Shown one piece after another: positions 1-11,200 of a DNA stretch of 64,000 bases. The notes under the pieces were generated by a model, which was not told the origin of the DNA, did no database searches, and was given only the letters and a program-made list of their open reading frames with translations. Origin of the DNA: Sphaerolaimus hirsutus (lineage: Eukaryota; Nematoda; Chromadorea; Monhysterida; Sphaerolaimidae); the NCBI GenBank assembly GCA_964036195.1, contig OZ038458.1, positions 16,629,832 through 16,693,831 on the forward strand, written 5' to 3'. Numbering within the stretch: position 1 is the stretch's first letter; the number at the start of each line of letters is the position of its first letter. Both the position numbers and the translations under genes were made by a program.

Positions 1-150
1 GATTTTTTCAACCATATTTTGGGATGAAAACCAATAAGTAGATAGATCGGACGCCTCAATTGATAATTATTTGTTCGACCCCATTACATGGAACAATAAT
101 TAATTTTTATAGATTACGAAATAATGCACAGTAGATAATGTATTTTTCTT

Positions 151-244
151 GTTGTCGTAGGTTTGTCGTAGGGTTTGTTCTACGCGGCCTCGCTAGCGAG
201 GTCGCGTAGAACAAACCCTCCGACAAACCTACGGTTACGACAAC
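151..244. repeat. Near-perfect palindrome
   Basis: Two arms of about 45 bases read as reverse complements around a centre near base 196 (GCTAGC). The sequence is a foldback; no coding sense is seen. The rest of 1-1576 holds this, the larger foldback at 415-870 and otherwise unassigned AT-rich sequence. Confidence 0.75.
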
Positions 245-414
245 ATGCAAAAAGTGTGATCTAGTGTGCGTGATTAGGGAAATTATGGAATTTGATGTTT
301 GCCCCAGGCAGTGAAGCTGGCACAATCACAATCAATTGAGGTATCATCACACATGTAATCTATTTCACGTTGATTCCACAAGAACAGTTGAAAAATTGCA
401 TTTTTTTGTCGTCA

Positions 415-870
415 CAGAAAATCCGTGTAAACGCCGCCTAAAGCAGTGTATACACGCTTTCGTGTGCCGACAAAAAAGTTTGGTGGAAAAGTTCCATAAT
501 TCTGAAATTAAGTTTCATATATCCAAGAAAAAACGGTGAATTGTGCCCACTAGTTAAGTGTACACACATGCCAATTTGCAGATAATTTGAGCATGTCGTT
601 CAAGAATTATAGGCATTTGAAAATGAATTTTAGTTGTCGGTTCGGTTTTCGTTTTGAAACCGAACCGACAACTGAAATTCATCTTCAAATGCAAATAAGT
701 TTTGAACGACAGGCTCAAATTATATGCAAATTGGCATGTGTGTAAACTTAACTAGTGAGTATACTTCACTGGCTTTTCCCGCAGATACGGAACTTTATTC
801 CGGAATTATGGAACTTTCTCGCTTAACTTTTTTGTCGGCACACGAAACCGTGTAAACGACCCTTTAGGTA
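415..870. repeat. Long inverted-repeat (foldback) element
   Basis: Outer arms share the GTGTAAACG and TTTTTTGTCGGCACACGAAA type sequence; inner arms (about 550-650 and 656-745) are strong reverse complements, centred on an AAACCGAACCGACAAC hairpin. It looks like a non-autonomous foldback or MITE. No transposase ORF is present. Confidence 0.7.
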
Positions 871-1576
871 CTCTGGTAAAAGCATGCGGGCGAAGTATTT
901 AAGCTTGAATAATTAAAGATACGTAGTTGACTAAAAAATTGCCAGATTTGCCACGCTTGAAGACTTCAAGGAAGCCGTCGCTTCCGTTCTTCGCCAGAAC
1001 GAGCCGGGGCATGCGGCTTTCTTCCTGTGAATCTGTGATCTCATTCAAATCATGCTAATCACCATATTGCTGGAACAAGCAATAAATGCTTCGAAACCGA
1101 TATCACACCCGATCCGATCCGAGTACTGATGAAAATTCAAATAAAATTGACAAAACCAAAATAAATGTTTTTGCGCGGCGAAAAAACACGGGCGAGCATC
1201 CGCCCAAAATGCAAATTAGGTGTCATCACGAAATATTCCATTTAGCAGTTGCTCAGCTGCTGTGAATCAAGAACCAAAACATGGAAAAACGGATAACCGC
1301 GCGCGGTATTTATTTTAAAAAAGCTGAGCAAACAATTCAACACAGGAAAGGTGCTTTTTATCATGAATTGATTAAGCGATCAGTACAAAAACGTGGGCGC
1401 TGATCATTTCAAACAATTACATATGCGAATAGCGAATGTGATAAGGTCGAATGAAAATCGGTTTATAAAGAACCGACCATTTGAAAACTGCAGTTCATTT
1501 CAAACCAAAGTGCAAGCGCGCATATGCCAGTGAAACAACGCTTAAGCTGGCACGTACAGGTCCAAGTTGACTGTGC

Positions 1577-4500
1577 ATGATGAAGTTGGCCACCAAAATG
1601 CTGGCCGTGTTTGTGCCGTTGGTGCTGTTCTCGGCGCCGGCCGACGGCGCAGCCAGGTGCCAGTCCCAAACCCTGTAAAATGCCCTGTAAAATGTCAAGG
1701 TCATGCAAAGTGACAAAAGTGATGTAAAATGCCTTGGCAAATAGCAACTCGGTTGCCATTTTGCAGGGAATTTTACATGACTTTTTACACTTTGCATGAC
1801 ATTAGACACTTTACAGGGCATTTTACACGGTCCGGGACTGCCCCCCAGAGTGGGTGGTCGCGACCCGGTCACGTGCACGCCCGGCGACAAGTGGATCCGC
1901 GACTACATCAAGTACGAGTGCTACACCAACGAGACGATACACAGGGGGATCAAGCCAGTCGCGTGCGCACCAGATAATGAGCTGGATGGAACGATCGTGC
2001 CCATCGGTGGGAAACACGACGCGCAGTATTTCGAGTACGCGTGCAAAATGAGCGGACAGGTGTTGGAGTACAAGCCTATCAGTGGGTTTGCATGACTCTG
2101 TACACTGTAATTAGCATTCGAAAAATGTTGGGGGATTTATATTTTCTGAATAATTTTTAACGAAAATAAAAAATCCATAATCTTCTGGTATTTTCTACAG
2201 GTTTTTCCATTCAAATAATTTTTGAGAGATTCTCTACAGGTTTTTCCAGACATAAATTCTTTGAGTGATTTTTGATGAGGGGCTCCTTTTGATGAGGGAT
2301 GAGGAAATGATATTAAAATGGTAGGTATATTTTCTGAAAAACACCTTTTTTTGGAAAGCTAACTGCAATCAATGAAACCAAATAAAATAACTTTTATATA
2401 AATGTTTATAAACATTTACAGGGTGCATCGCGGGAGATGGCACCAAAATGGACGCCGACAAGGATCACAGGCAAGAGGATGGCAAGCTTTTCAAGTGCAA
2501 GACCGGAGACAACGGTCTCTTGGAATTATCCTATGAAGAACGTTAGCACACACACATTTATTTTTGAATATGAGTGCAATCACAATAGAAACGCACCAAA
2601 AGGGCGTTGCATAATGACACCAGGGCATAATGCATAATGACATGTGTATCCAAATCTTAATATTTTTTATTATGTCATATTATGTTTTTGTATCCTAATC
2701 AGACTTTTGGACATAAGATTTCAATATAAAAACATAACATTTGTATACGATACATAAAGATTTGTATGCACAAGACATTTAACAGTGTCTTTCACACTTT
2801 AAAGGGTCTGGGACTGGCACTAGCATTACTTTCACACAACACCATCGAATCCCCATCACAGCCAACGGGTGCTTCGTGGACGGCGCGGTGCACGCGGCCG
2901 GCACCGCGTTCCAGCTGACCGACAGCACCGCCTCCGACCTGCCCGACGCGCAGTCCGGCGTCAAGGTCAAGTGCATGCGCGACACCGACGGCAGCTTCGT
3001 GTTGGCTAGTTATGGTGGGTATAAGTGGATTGGAGGAGTTTTGATTGTTGACTGTGACGTTGAGTGCCCACTGGATGGTTGATTTTTACAATAACAGGTT
3101 GCCTCACAAAAGATGGTCAAGAGATCACAGTCGGCAAACACGGCGAAGTGGATGGGAAGTACTACGAGTGCATCCAGGGCACCGGCGAGTGGGAACACCA
3201 GTGCTTCCTGCGAGAGCTTTCAGGCGCGTTTTTAGAATGATAAGCCAAAAAACCTACCGTATATCCTTGAATAAGACCCCCCTTGAATAGCTCCCCCTCA
3301 GGTTTAAATATGTGTATCCACATTGTGTATTTGAATGAATGATTTGATGCTTATGAACATGAATTTTAATATGAATACTTTACCTGGTTATGTTGTTGTT
3401 GAACTTGTAAATACCTGGATTACATGAGTTCACGTAATGCATCCATATTTATAATGAATAAAGTGCAAGTTCTGAGAAAAAAATCCCCCCCCCTTGAATA
3501 ACTTCCCGCTCCAAAACTTCTGACGTAATAACAACTCCCCTAGGGTCTCATTCTCGGATATACGGTACCTAAACGCCAAACTCGCTTTAAGGCGCCTCCT
3601 GCATGGACCAGAACGGCATCGAGCGCCAGCTGGACGCCACCTGGGACAACAGCGAGACGCGCGAACGGTTCGTCTGCAAGAAGATGACCACCACCAGCGG
3701 GGCGCGCTACTACGTCGAGGTGGTCGGCTGCTTGTACTGGGACGAGATGGACAACATCCTGAACAAGGACAGGGCTAGGAAGATCGACGGAGTTTGGTGG
3801 GCTTGTCGACCCGGCGACGGCGGCCATTGGATCATGATCAAGTTGACAAGTGCGTTTTTGAGCACACTTTTTCTGGTTTATTAGTAAACAAATACCGTAT
3901 TTGCTTGAATAATTCCCCCCCCCTCGATTAATTCCCCCCCTCGAATAATCCCCCCTGTAAGACGAGTGAGGAAATAATAATTCTCCCCCTCGAATAATCC
4001 CCCCTTAAAAGATTTGATCAAATGTTTGTGCCCAATATCAACAAAAATGGCACGTTCTGGTGTTAATAAAGCACATTTCATCAAATGTGTTGATAGAAAC
4101 ATGCTTGAAAATGTTGACAAAATAATAATTCCCCCCTCGAATAATACCCCCCCCCCCTCAAATAGTTCCCCCCTCAAAAAAGTCTGACGAAATAATAATC
4201 CCCCAGGGGGATTATTCAAGCAAATACGGTAAGTGTGTTTTTGTCCGCATTTCAGTGGGGGAAGGCAGCACGTCTTGCACCGACGTGGATGGAAGTGAGC
4301 ACGGCCTTTTCTCACGATGGAACACAAACTCAAGCGACAGCTACTGCTACTACAGCGGCGGGAAAGCCTGGATTTACAGGTCATTACTGCAGCGATATTC
4401 GTAATAATAGTATGCTGAAAACCTTTGAAAATGCCGCTTCTACTCTCAGGGTCGGCTGCAACTACTGCGAAGTGCGTTGGCGCAACAATGAGATCAAGGA

Positions 4501-7500
4501 ATGTTCTGACCACCCTGGCACAGCGTTCCAGTGTTACAAATTCAATGGGCAATATTATGTACGACCACTTACGGAAGAAGAGTACATCAAGTGGAAAGAG
4601 TCAATGAGTGGTGGCGGGGGTGGTGGTTCAATCTCTGGCACTGGTGCGAATTTTGATTTTGTTTTGTCAAGCACTCTTTATATTAATGTACCTATATGTA
4701 AATAGGTGGCGCCGGCTCGGGAACCGCTGAAGGTGCAACAACAAAGGCCACTACTACACAAAAGCCAACCACAACACCGAAACCAACAACAACGACTCCA
4801 AAACCAACTACAACGACTCCAAAACCAACTACAACACCGAAACCGACAACAACGACACCAAAACCAACTACACCAAAACCAACTACTCCGAAACCAACTA
4901 CTCCAAAACCAACTACAACACCGAAACCGATAACAACGACACCAAAACCAACTACTCCAAAACCAACTACAACACCGAAACCGACAACAACGACCCCCAA
5001 GCCAACTACACAGGCACCCACAACAACTACACACCCACCCACAACTACAAGAGCACCGACAACACCACCAACAACCGAGCCACCAACGACAACCAGAACG
5101 ATAACAACGAGACCCCCAACACTGCCGCCCGCATATACCACTGAGCCGCGACCGGAGACAACTGGAGCACATCCGGCCACCACTGAGCCACCCCCGCCAG
5201 CCACCACAGGTGTGAGACTGCGATTTTGAAATTTTAAAAATAATGCACGTGTGCATAAGAAGAATACACACGGAGAAACACACACAACGTAAACATTTTT
5301 ACGTTACGCCGGCCCGCCCACTAGTTTACAACTCAATGCACTTTTAGTTGACACATTTGATTGACAACATCGCAAAAAAATTGAGGCGTCAACCGTGTGT
5401 AGGGCTCCTATATGTTTCCAGTTCACATGAACTCAGAACATATTTGGAACAGGTCTCTTTAAAGCAACAAAAAGTTTTATAGCAAAGCACAAATAACTGC
5501 AGAGATTAGAAGTTCACAGTTCTGATTAGATTCGAGTTAACATAACGTCACCCAGGCGCGGAGCAGTGCAGAGACCACTCCGAGCTGTGCGAGGCGCTCA
5601 CGCCGATCTGTCAAGCGGAGGAAGACAGCGACCAAGTCAGCGGCGAGGACGGCGACGTGCAGCACCAAGCAGCCAGACGAGCCATCCGTCTGAAGCGAGC
5701 CGTGAATGCATACAAGGCATTGGCTTCGAAAAAGAAGGACAAGAAGAGCAAAAAGAGTAAAAAGAGCGAAAAGAGCAGCAAGAGCGACAAGAGTAATAAG
5801 AGCGACAAGAGCAACAAAAGTAATAAGAGTAACAAGAGTGACAAGAGCAACAAAAGCAGCAAAAACAGCAAGGAGAGTGATGAGAATGGCAATGGCTGGC
5901 CATCATGGCCATCGTGGCCCAGACCTACATGGCCATCATGGACCAGACCACCACCCAGGACCACCACAGAGCCAGATGACGAGCGCCCTCCCAGGACAAC
6001 TGAAGATCGGCCGCACCACCGCACCACAACGGAGCCAGATGACGAGGGACCACACCGTACAACCGCCGAGCACAGGCCGCAACCGCCCAGGACCACGCAG
6101 GGTCACCGACCGCATCCCACGCGTCCACGCCCACATCACACAACCCGGAACCCGCGCGAATCGGGATCCAGTTCCGAATCAGAGGAGGAATCGGAATCGG
6201 TGTCGGCGGAGCGGCCGGGCCCGGGTCCGGGTGGAATGACCACTGTTGCACACGGAGGTCCCCATAACGATCATGGGCATGGACATGGGCATGGACATGG
6301 TGGGCATAGTCATGGACATGGTGGGCATAGTCATGGACATAGTGGGCATGGACATGGCGGGCATGGACATGGTGGACATGGACATGGTGGACATGGACAT
6401 GGTGGTCATGGACATGGGCATGGACATGGACACGGGCATGGTCACGGGCATGGAGGTCATGGACAAAAACCACAGGAATCCGGTGAAGGTGAGGAATTTT
6501 TGCATTTTCCCCCGAATTTTCACTGTTGACAGTTCTGAACCGACATTTACTACCCCTTTGATGGCAGTCAATAAATATTAGTATTTGCTTCCACTCTCCC
6601 ACATTCCCCCCAAACAGACACACCGAGCGGCGAGTCGGCGGAAGCGTCGGACGCGAGCGGCGACAAATGCGAGCAGTCGCACCGCCAGTGCGAACACAGC
6701 GGCTGGTCGGGCTCGAAGCACTGCCACCATCACAGGCACCACTGCCCGCACCACTGTCCTTGCGAGACGGAACCGTGGCACACGCACTGCCAGCGTGGGT
6801 GTTTTTGTTGCGCACAGTAGTTTTCTATGGATATTTTGAGAAATTTCGAAAATTAATAATCTGGTTTGATGTTACCGGAAGAAGTCATTTTTAATCTACA
6901 TCAACAATAAATTGGCAGGATACCTCATGCTGGTAGATTAAAATGCGTCCAAATACTGCTCTATGAGTTCTCAAAAAATTTCGAAACTTCGAAATTTGAA
7001 ATGTTATAAAATCGCTATAAAAGCACCGCTATTACCGGTCAATTTCCAGCTCGCTGCCGTAACTGCAAACACCTAGTGAGTCGCGCGGAGAAGTTAGTGG
7101 AGCGCATGTGTCCAAAGACATGCAAAAAGTGCGGCCGCGGATTTACAGGTAAAATGATTGGTCCATCTCAAACACGTTGTATACTCCAGTGACTTTACAC
7201 CTCGAATGCGTGGTTAACGGCGCTGGAAGCGTGCCAACGATATTTGACGAATGCGATTTTCACAAACGAAAAAATTCATTGCTGTATAACGTTCTACGTT
7301 AACGTATTCGCAACAATATTTTCCATATTTTCAACAAAAAAAACATGCTTAAATGATCATTGGCACGCTTCCAACGGGAGACGTAAATACGTCAGAGGGT
7401 TATGTCACTGCAGTATACAGGCATGGAGGGATTCTCAGTGATAAGAGAATAATTATGTAAATTTAAATCCTGTGCAGAAGAGGATATGCATTCAGCGGCG

Positions 7501-7539
7501 CAATTGTTCAGCCTGTTTTTCGTCCATATGGATTGGTAG
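1577..7539 (+). CDS. Gene A: secreted MIG-18-like repeat protein with mucin, Lys/Ser, His/Gly and ShK-like regions
   Basis: Exons: 1577-1656, 1849-2081, 2422-2541, 2862-3014, 3098-3223, 3592-3849, 4256-4379, 4450-4643, 4706-5209, 5556-6488, 6618-6794, 7050-7148, 7478-7539. All phases close, giving about 1020 residues. Exon 1 encodes a signal peptide (hydrophobic AVFVPLVLF core). Exons 2-8 encode about eight Cys-poor repeats of the nematode MIG-18-like fibronectin-I type (motifs such as CTPGDKW, VKVKCMRD, YYECIQG). Exon 9 is a Pro/Thr mucin-like stretch of KPTT repeats, likely O-glycosylated. Exon 10 has KSDKSNKS repeats, Pro/Thr-rich acidic sequence and a run of HGHGG repeats. Exons 11-12 are Cys-rich; exon 12 resembles the end of an ShK module (LVERMCPKTCKKC). 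Intron 1 is exactly one introner element; intron 5 has a GC donor (3224). The role is inferred to be extracellular matrix; the exact function is unknown. Gene B is its paralogue. Confidence 0.8.
1657..1848 (+). mobile_element. Introner element forming intron 1 of gene A (GT-AG)
   Basis: The element begins GTGCCAGTCCCAAACC directly after exon CAG and ends GGGACTGCCCC-CCAG directly before the next codon. The interior is inverted TGTAAAATG/CATTTTACA and TCATGCAAAGTG-type repeats. Removal joins the signal-peptide exon to the exon starting GGRDPVTC in frame. Gene B carries the same VGGRD junction region without this element. Confidence 0.8.
2112..2165 (+). repeat. Fragment of the GTTAGCATTC element family
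   Basis: ATTAGCATTCGAAAAAT in intron 2 of gene A matches the terminus of the large element at 19101-20736. Only one end is present here. Confidence 0.4.
2798..2825 (-). repeat. Solo terminus of the introner family, reverse orientation
   Basis: GGGTCTGGGACTGGCAC is the reverse complement of the 5' terminus of the introner family. It sits in intron 3 of gene A, with no second terminus found. Confidence 0.5.
3255..3567. mobile_element. TACCGTA-family MITE
   Basis: It starts TACCGTATATCCTTGAATAA and ends CTCGGATATACGGTA, with poly-C tracts inside. It fills most of intron 5 of gene A. The TA ends fit a TA target duplication. Confidence 0.7.
3893..4231. mobile_element. TACCGTA-family MITE (TTTGCTTGAATAA subtype)
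   Basis: Termini TACCGTATTTGCTTGAATAA and ATTCAAGCAAATACGGTA are inverted repeats; the interior is repeats of CCTCGAATAATTCCCCCC type. It lies in intron 6 of gene A. Confidence 0.75.
7195..7390. repeat. Inverted-repeat element with GGAAGCGTGCCAACGAT termini
   Basis: CTGGAAGCGTGCCAACGAT near 7210 and ATCATTGGCACGCTTCCAAC near 7355 are inverted. Related arms recur at about 16526-16640 and 60276-60910. It lies in the last intron of gene A. Confidence 0.5.
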
Positions 7540-7664
7540 AGACAGATGACTCTGGATGCAAACGGATAGATAACGCACAGTGTGATTGGTTTTATTTTTT
7601 GTTGATTTTTTTTATATCAGTGATCGATTACCCATCCACCCACGTTTAGACGCAACCACTAGGA

Positions 7665-7670
7665 AATAAA
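7665..7670 (+). promoter_or_regulatory. Poly(A) signal of gene A
   Basis: AATAAA 126 bases after the inferred stop codon of gene A. The spacer 7671-8296 shows nothing else recognisable. Confidence 0.5.
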
Positions 7671-8296
7671 GCAGACCTGTTTTGGACAACAATTCAAGTT
7701 TTGTCATTACCACAAGTATAAACATTTGCACTGCAAACACATGTACGGAGCGATATTTGGAAGTGGATATATGCTTTTCGCCAGAAACTTTTCTTTCCAG
7801 AAACTAAAGCTTTAGTTCTACGTCTCATTGAGGTATTTAGGTATTTTCTCTGCGTTTTCACAGAGATTCAATTACTTATGAGAAATTTTCGGCGATTTTG
7901 TTTTTTCTACACATTTTTCTGAAAATCACCCATTTTTCAACGCTGAAGGCTTTTTCCGTGAGGAGTAAAATTCGAATAGGTATTCAGAAGAACTATAAAA
8001 CTTGAAAATTCATCAGATTTTTGTTCGCTATCGTCGCATCACATGCTGCCCAGGCCATTCTAAGTGCGGCTTCAGTTATGCGCTGCAGAGCGTGCATTTT
8101 TAATTGGGGAAACACAGTCCGGGACAAATATTAGCGGATCATTAGTAGAACGCGGCATCATTAGTGATGATACACACACAGCGCATGATGTCTCTGCTGA
8201 CTGATAAATATTTAAAACATGAACATCTTGGCTCTGATTGAAACGATCAACTGAAATACATAGACACAAGAAACAACGAAAACGATTCCCACGAAA

Positions 8297-11200
8297 ATGA
8301 CTCGCAAGTGCGCAGCGGCGCTGCTCTGCGCTCTGGTGCCAATCTCAAACCCTGTAAAATGTCCTGTAAAATATAAAATGTCATGCAAAGTGTCAAAAGT
8401 CATGGAAAATTCCCGGTAAAATGGCAAACCCCTGTTTGCCCCACCTGTTTGCCATTTTGCAGGACTATTTCAATGACTTTCGACACTTTTCATGACGTTT
8501 GACATTTGACAGGGCATTTTACATGGTCTGTGATTGCCCCCTGATATTGTTCCCCTCGACGGGCATGTTTTCGGCGGTGGCCACCTACCACGTGAACCTG
8601 GGTCTGATGTTCCCGCACGACACGGGCGAGCGGCTGACGCTCATGCCCAAGATGGGCTATTCCACGAGCGCGGGCGCTGTCGGCCTGGCACTGGACCGCA
8701 TACAGAAGGAACGACTGCTGCCAGGCGCCAATATAACGTGGGTTGCCCACGGGTGGCACTCTAAAGTGCAATTGATATTTGATTTTGCATCGCTTTGAGG
8801 GGGTTGGAAATCCCCTAAGAATGACTGTAAAGTGGACTGATAGAACACTATACAATGAATGTTACCGTATTCTGATGAATAAGGTCGTGTGAAAAATCGT
8901 ACACCAAAAGGAGGACCAATTTTATAGGATGCGACAACAATATCATGTCTGTTCGTTTACTCAGATGGGATATGGTAGACTTCGTTGTAAGGTCAGTAGA
9001 TTAGGTACACCCTTCTAACAACCCCATCCCCATTTAAGACAACACAAACAGTGTAAAGCTCTCGCCGTGTAAAATCTCGCTCAGAGTCCAATGGCGCATG
9101 GACCAGTGCGACGAGTCGCTGGCTGCCGGCTTCGCCGTGCAGTTGTTCCGCACCAGAGCCGTCGACGTCATGTTCGGACCCACCTGCTCCACTCGTGGGT
9201 CATTGTGTTTACGCGCACTAGTTTACTAACGGTATTTTGAAAATTTGTAAACTCATAAATCAGGGGGCAATCCCAAGCCCTGTAAAGTGTAAAGTAAAGT
9301 GTCAAATGTAAAGTCAAATGCAAAGTAAAGTGTCAATCAAAACAAAAAAGATAAAATTTTATTACTGAACTTTGCATGACAATTGACACTTTACTTTGCA
9401 TTTGACTTTACATTTGACACTTTACTTTGCATTTGACTTTACATTTGACACTTTACTTTACACATTACAGGGCTTGGGATTGCCACCTGCTTTGAACGTG
9501 TTTGAGTTTGCCACGAGGAGTTATTTTTAATATCTGTCGACTGTAGTTGACAAAGACATCATTCCAGTAAACTTAAATGCCGTTCAAGAGCTGTTTTTTA
9601 ATTTTACTATGTATATATTTTTTGCTGGTCATAAACAGGTGTGCGTAGGTTCATTATAACATTTGACCAAGGAGAGACGATTAAACGTCCACTTGATACA
9701 TTCAGCTGCTGCCGTCGTGGGTGTACTGGCAAGCTACTACGGCGTGGCGCAGTTCTCGTGGGCGGCCACCGGCCTCGACCTGGCCGACCACGACCGCTAC
9801 CCGACCATGACCCGCGTGATTGGCTCGGCCATCAGGTGCGACATGTTTTGATTGATGCATTTAAAGGCACCTACATCTATAGATTGTCCATCGACTGTGC
9901 AGGCTGGGACGAGCCATGTCTGAAATTCTACTTTATCTGGATTGGACGCGCGTGGCCCTCTTCTACACAGACGACAGGGTGGGCATATAGGGTCCACACA
10001 CATTAGTTGACATCGAATATTCGTGTCAACTGAATGTCGACGAAATAACAGAAAATTTTAAAAAGCATCACACTCAACAGAAACAGTGAAAATTAGATGT
10101 CATTATATAAAATTGACGATGCGCTATCACATAGGAAAGTTGAGATCACATAATTAACCAAAATGTAGTTGAATTCAGTTGACACGAACTTTGATGTCAA
10201 CTAGTTCGTGTGGGCACACAAATATACCTTCAACCCAACCCCATGAAAGCATACTTTGTGTCAATGCACACAGGCGACGCGCAAATGTCTATCAGTAGCC
10301 CAGGGCGCCTACAAGTTCTTCCCGACGGCCGGCATCCACATCGTGTTGTTCCAGGAGATCGACGGCGAGGTGCCCACCGACGGCGAGATTGACAAGTTCC
10401 TGACGCACTTTCCGCATCTCACCAGAAGTTTGCAACCAGACATAAAATAATCGTTGACTGACTCTGTCGGCTATTTCTGTGTTTTTTAGATCGTTATCGC
10501 GATTATTGCCCGTTTGTTGACAAGGCTCTTCTGATCAGATTTTCGTGATTACGCGGCATACGCTTGACATGCTGTGGGCAGTCGCTTCAAATTCTTTTTC
10601 ATTAACAAATCAATACTGAACACTACAGTGGCGAAAATGAGTGCACAATGCAGGCTAGACACTCACAAAGATAGGAATGTCCATAGAATATTTTGAATTT
10701 TTGGGCGATTTTTCACGGATTCCATTTCTTAATGTTTATTTTCTAAGATTTTTATGACTTCTAACTGGATTATGCAACAATTTTTTGTGTCATAAAATCT
10801 TCCACTTTTTTCACTTTATTCTACCAGAAAGTAGGTATGATTAAATTGTCCCAGTGGGTCAAAAATCTGAGCGCTACAGAAATCTATCGTGTCAACAAAT
10901 AGGCTACCATCACAAACAACCTCAACACACAATCCACCCAAACAGAACCGCGCAACCCCAACCGCAGTCGCACTTTTGTGCATCGACCAAGACGCGGACA
11001 TCCGACGGTTCATGCTGCGCGCGCAGGAGCGGGGGCTGTCGGGCGAGGAGTATGTCTACGTCGTGCCCGACTACGTGCGGTATGTGTGACTTTACGGTTT
11101 TGTGGTGCCAGTCCCAGACCCTGTAAAATGTCAAATGTCATGCAAAGTGTTATTTGGTTGCCATTTTGAAGAGCATTTTACATTTCTTTTGACACTTTGC

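Noticed and set aside
4678-5285. Long minus-strand ORFs rich in Gly/Val or Cys/Trp
   Set aside because: They are antisense readings of the Pro/Thr repeat exon of gene A; low complexity keeps several frames open.
5925-6815. Minus-strand 296-codon ORF
   Set aside because: Antisense of the His/Gly and Lys/Ser repeats in exons 10-11 of gene A, with no independent support.
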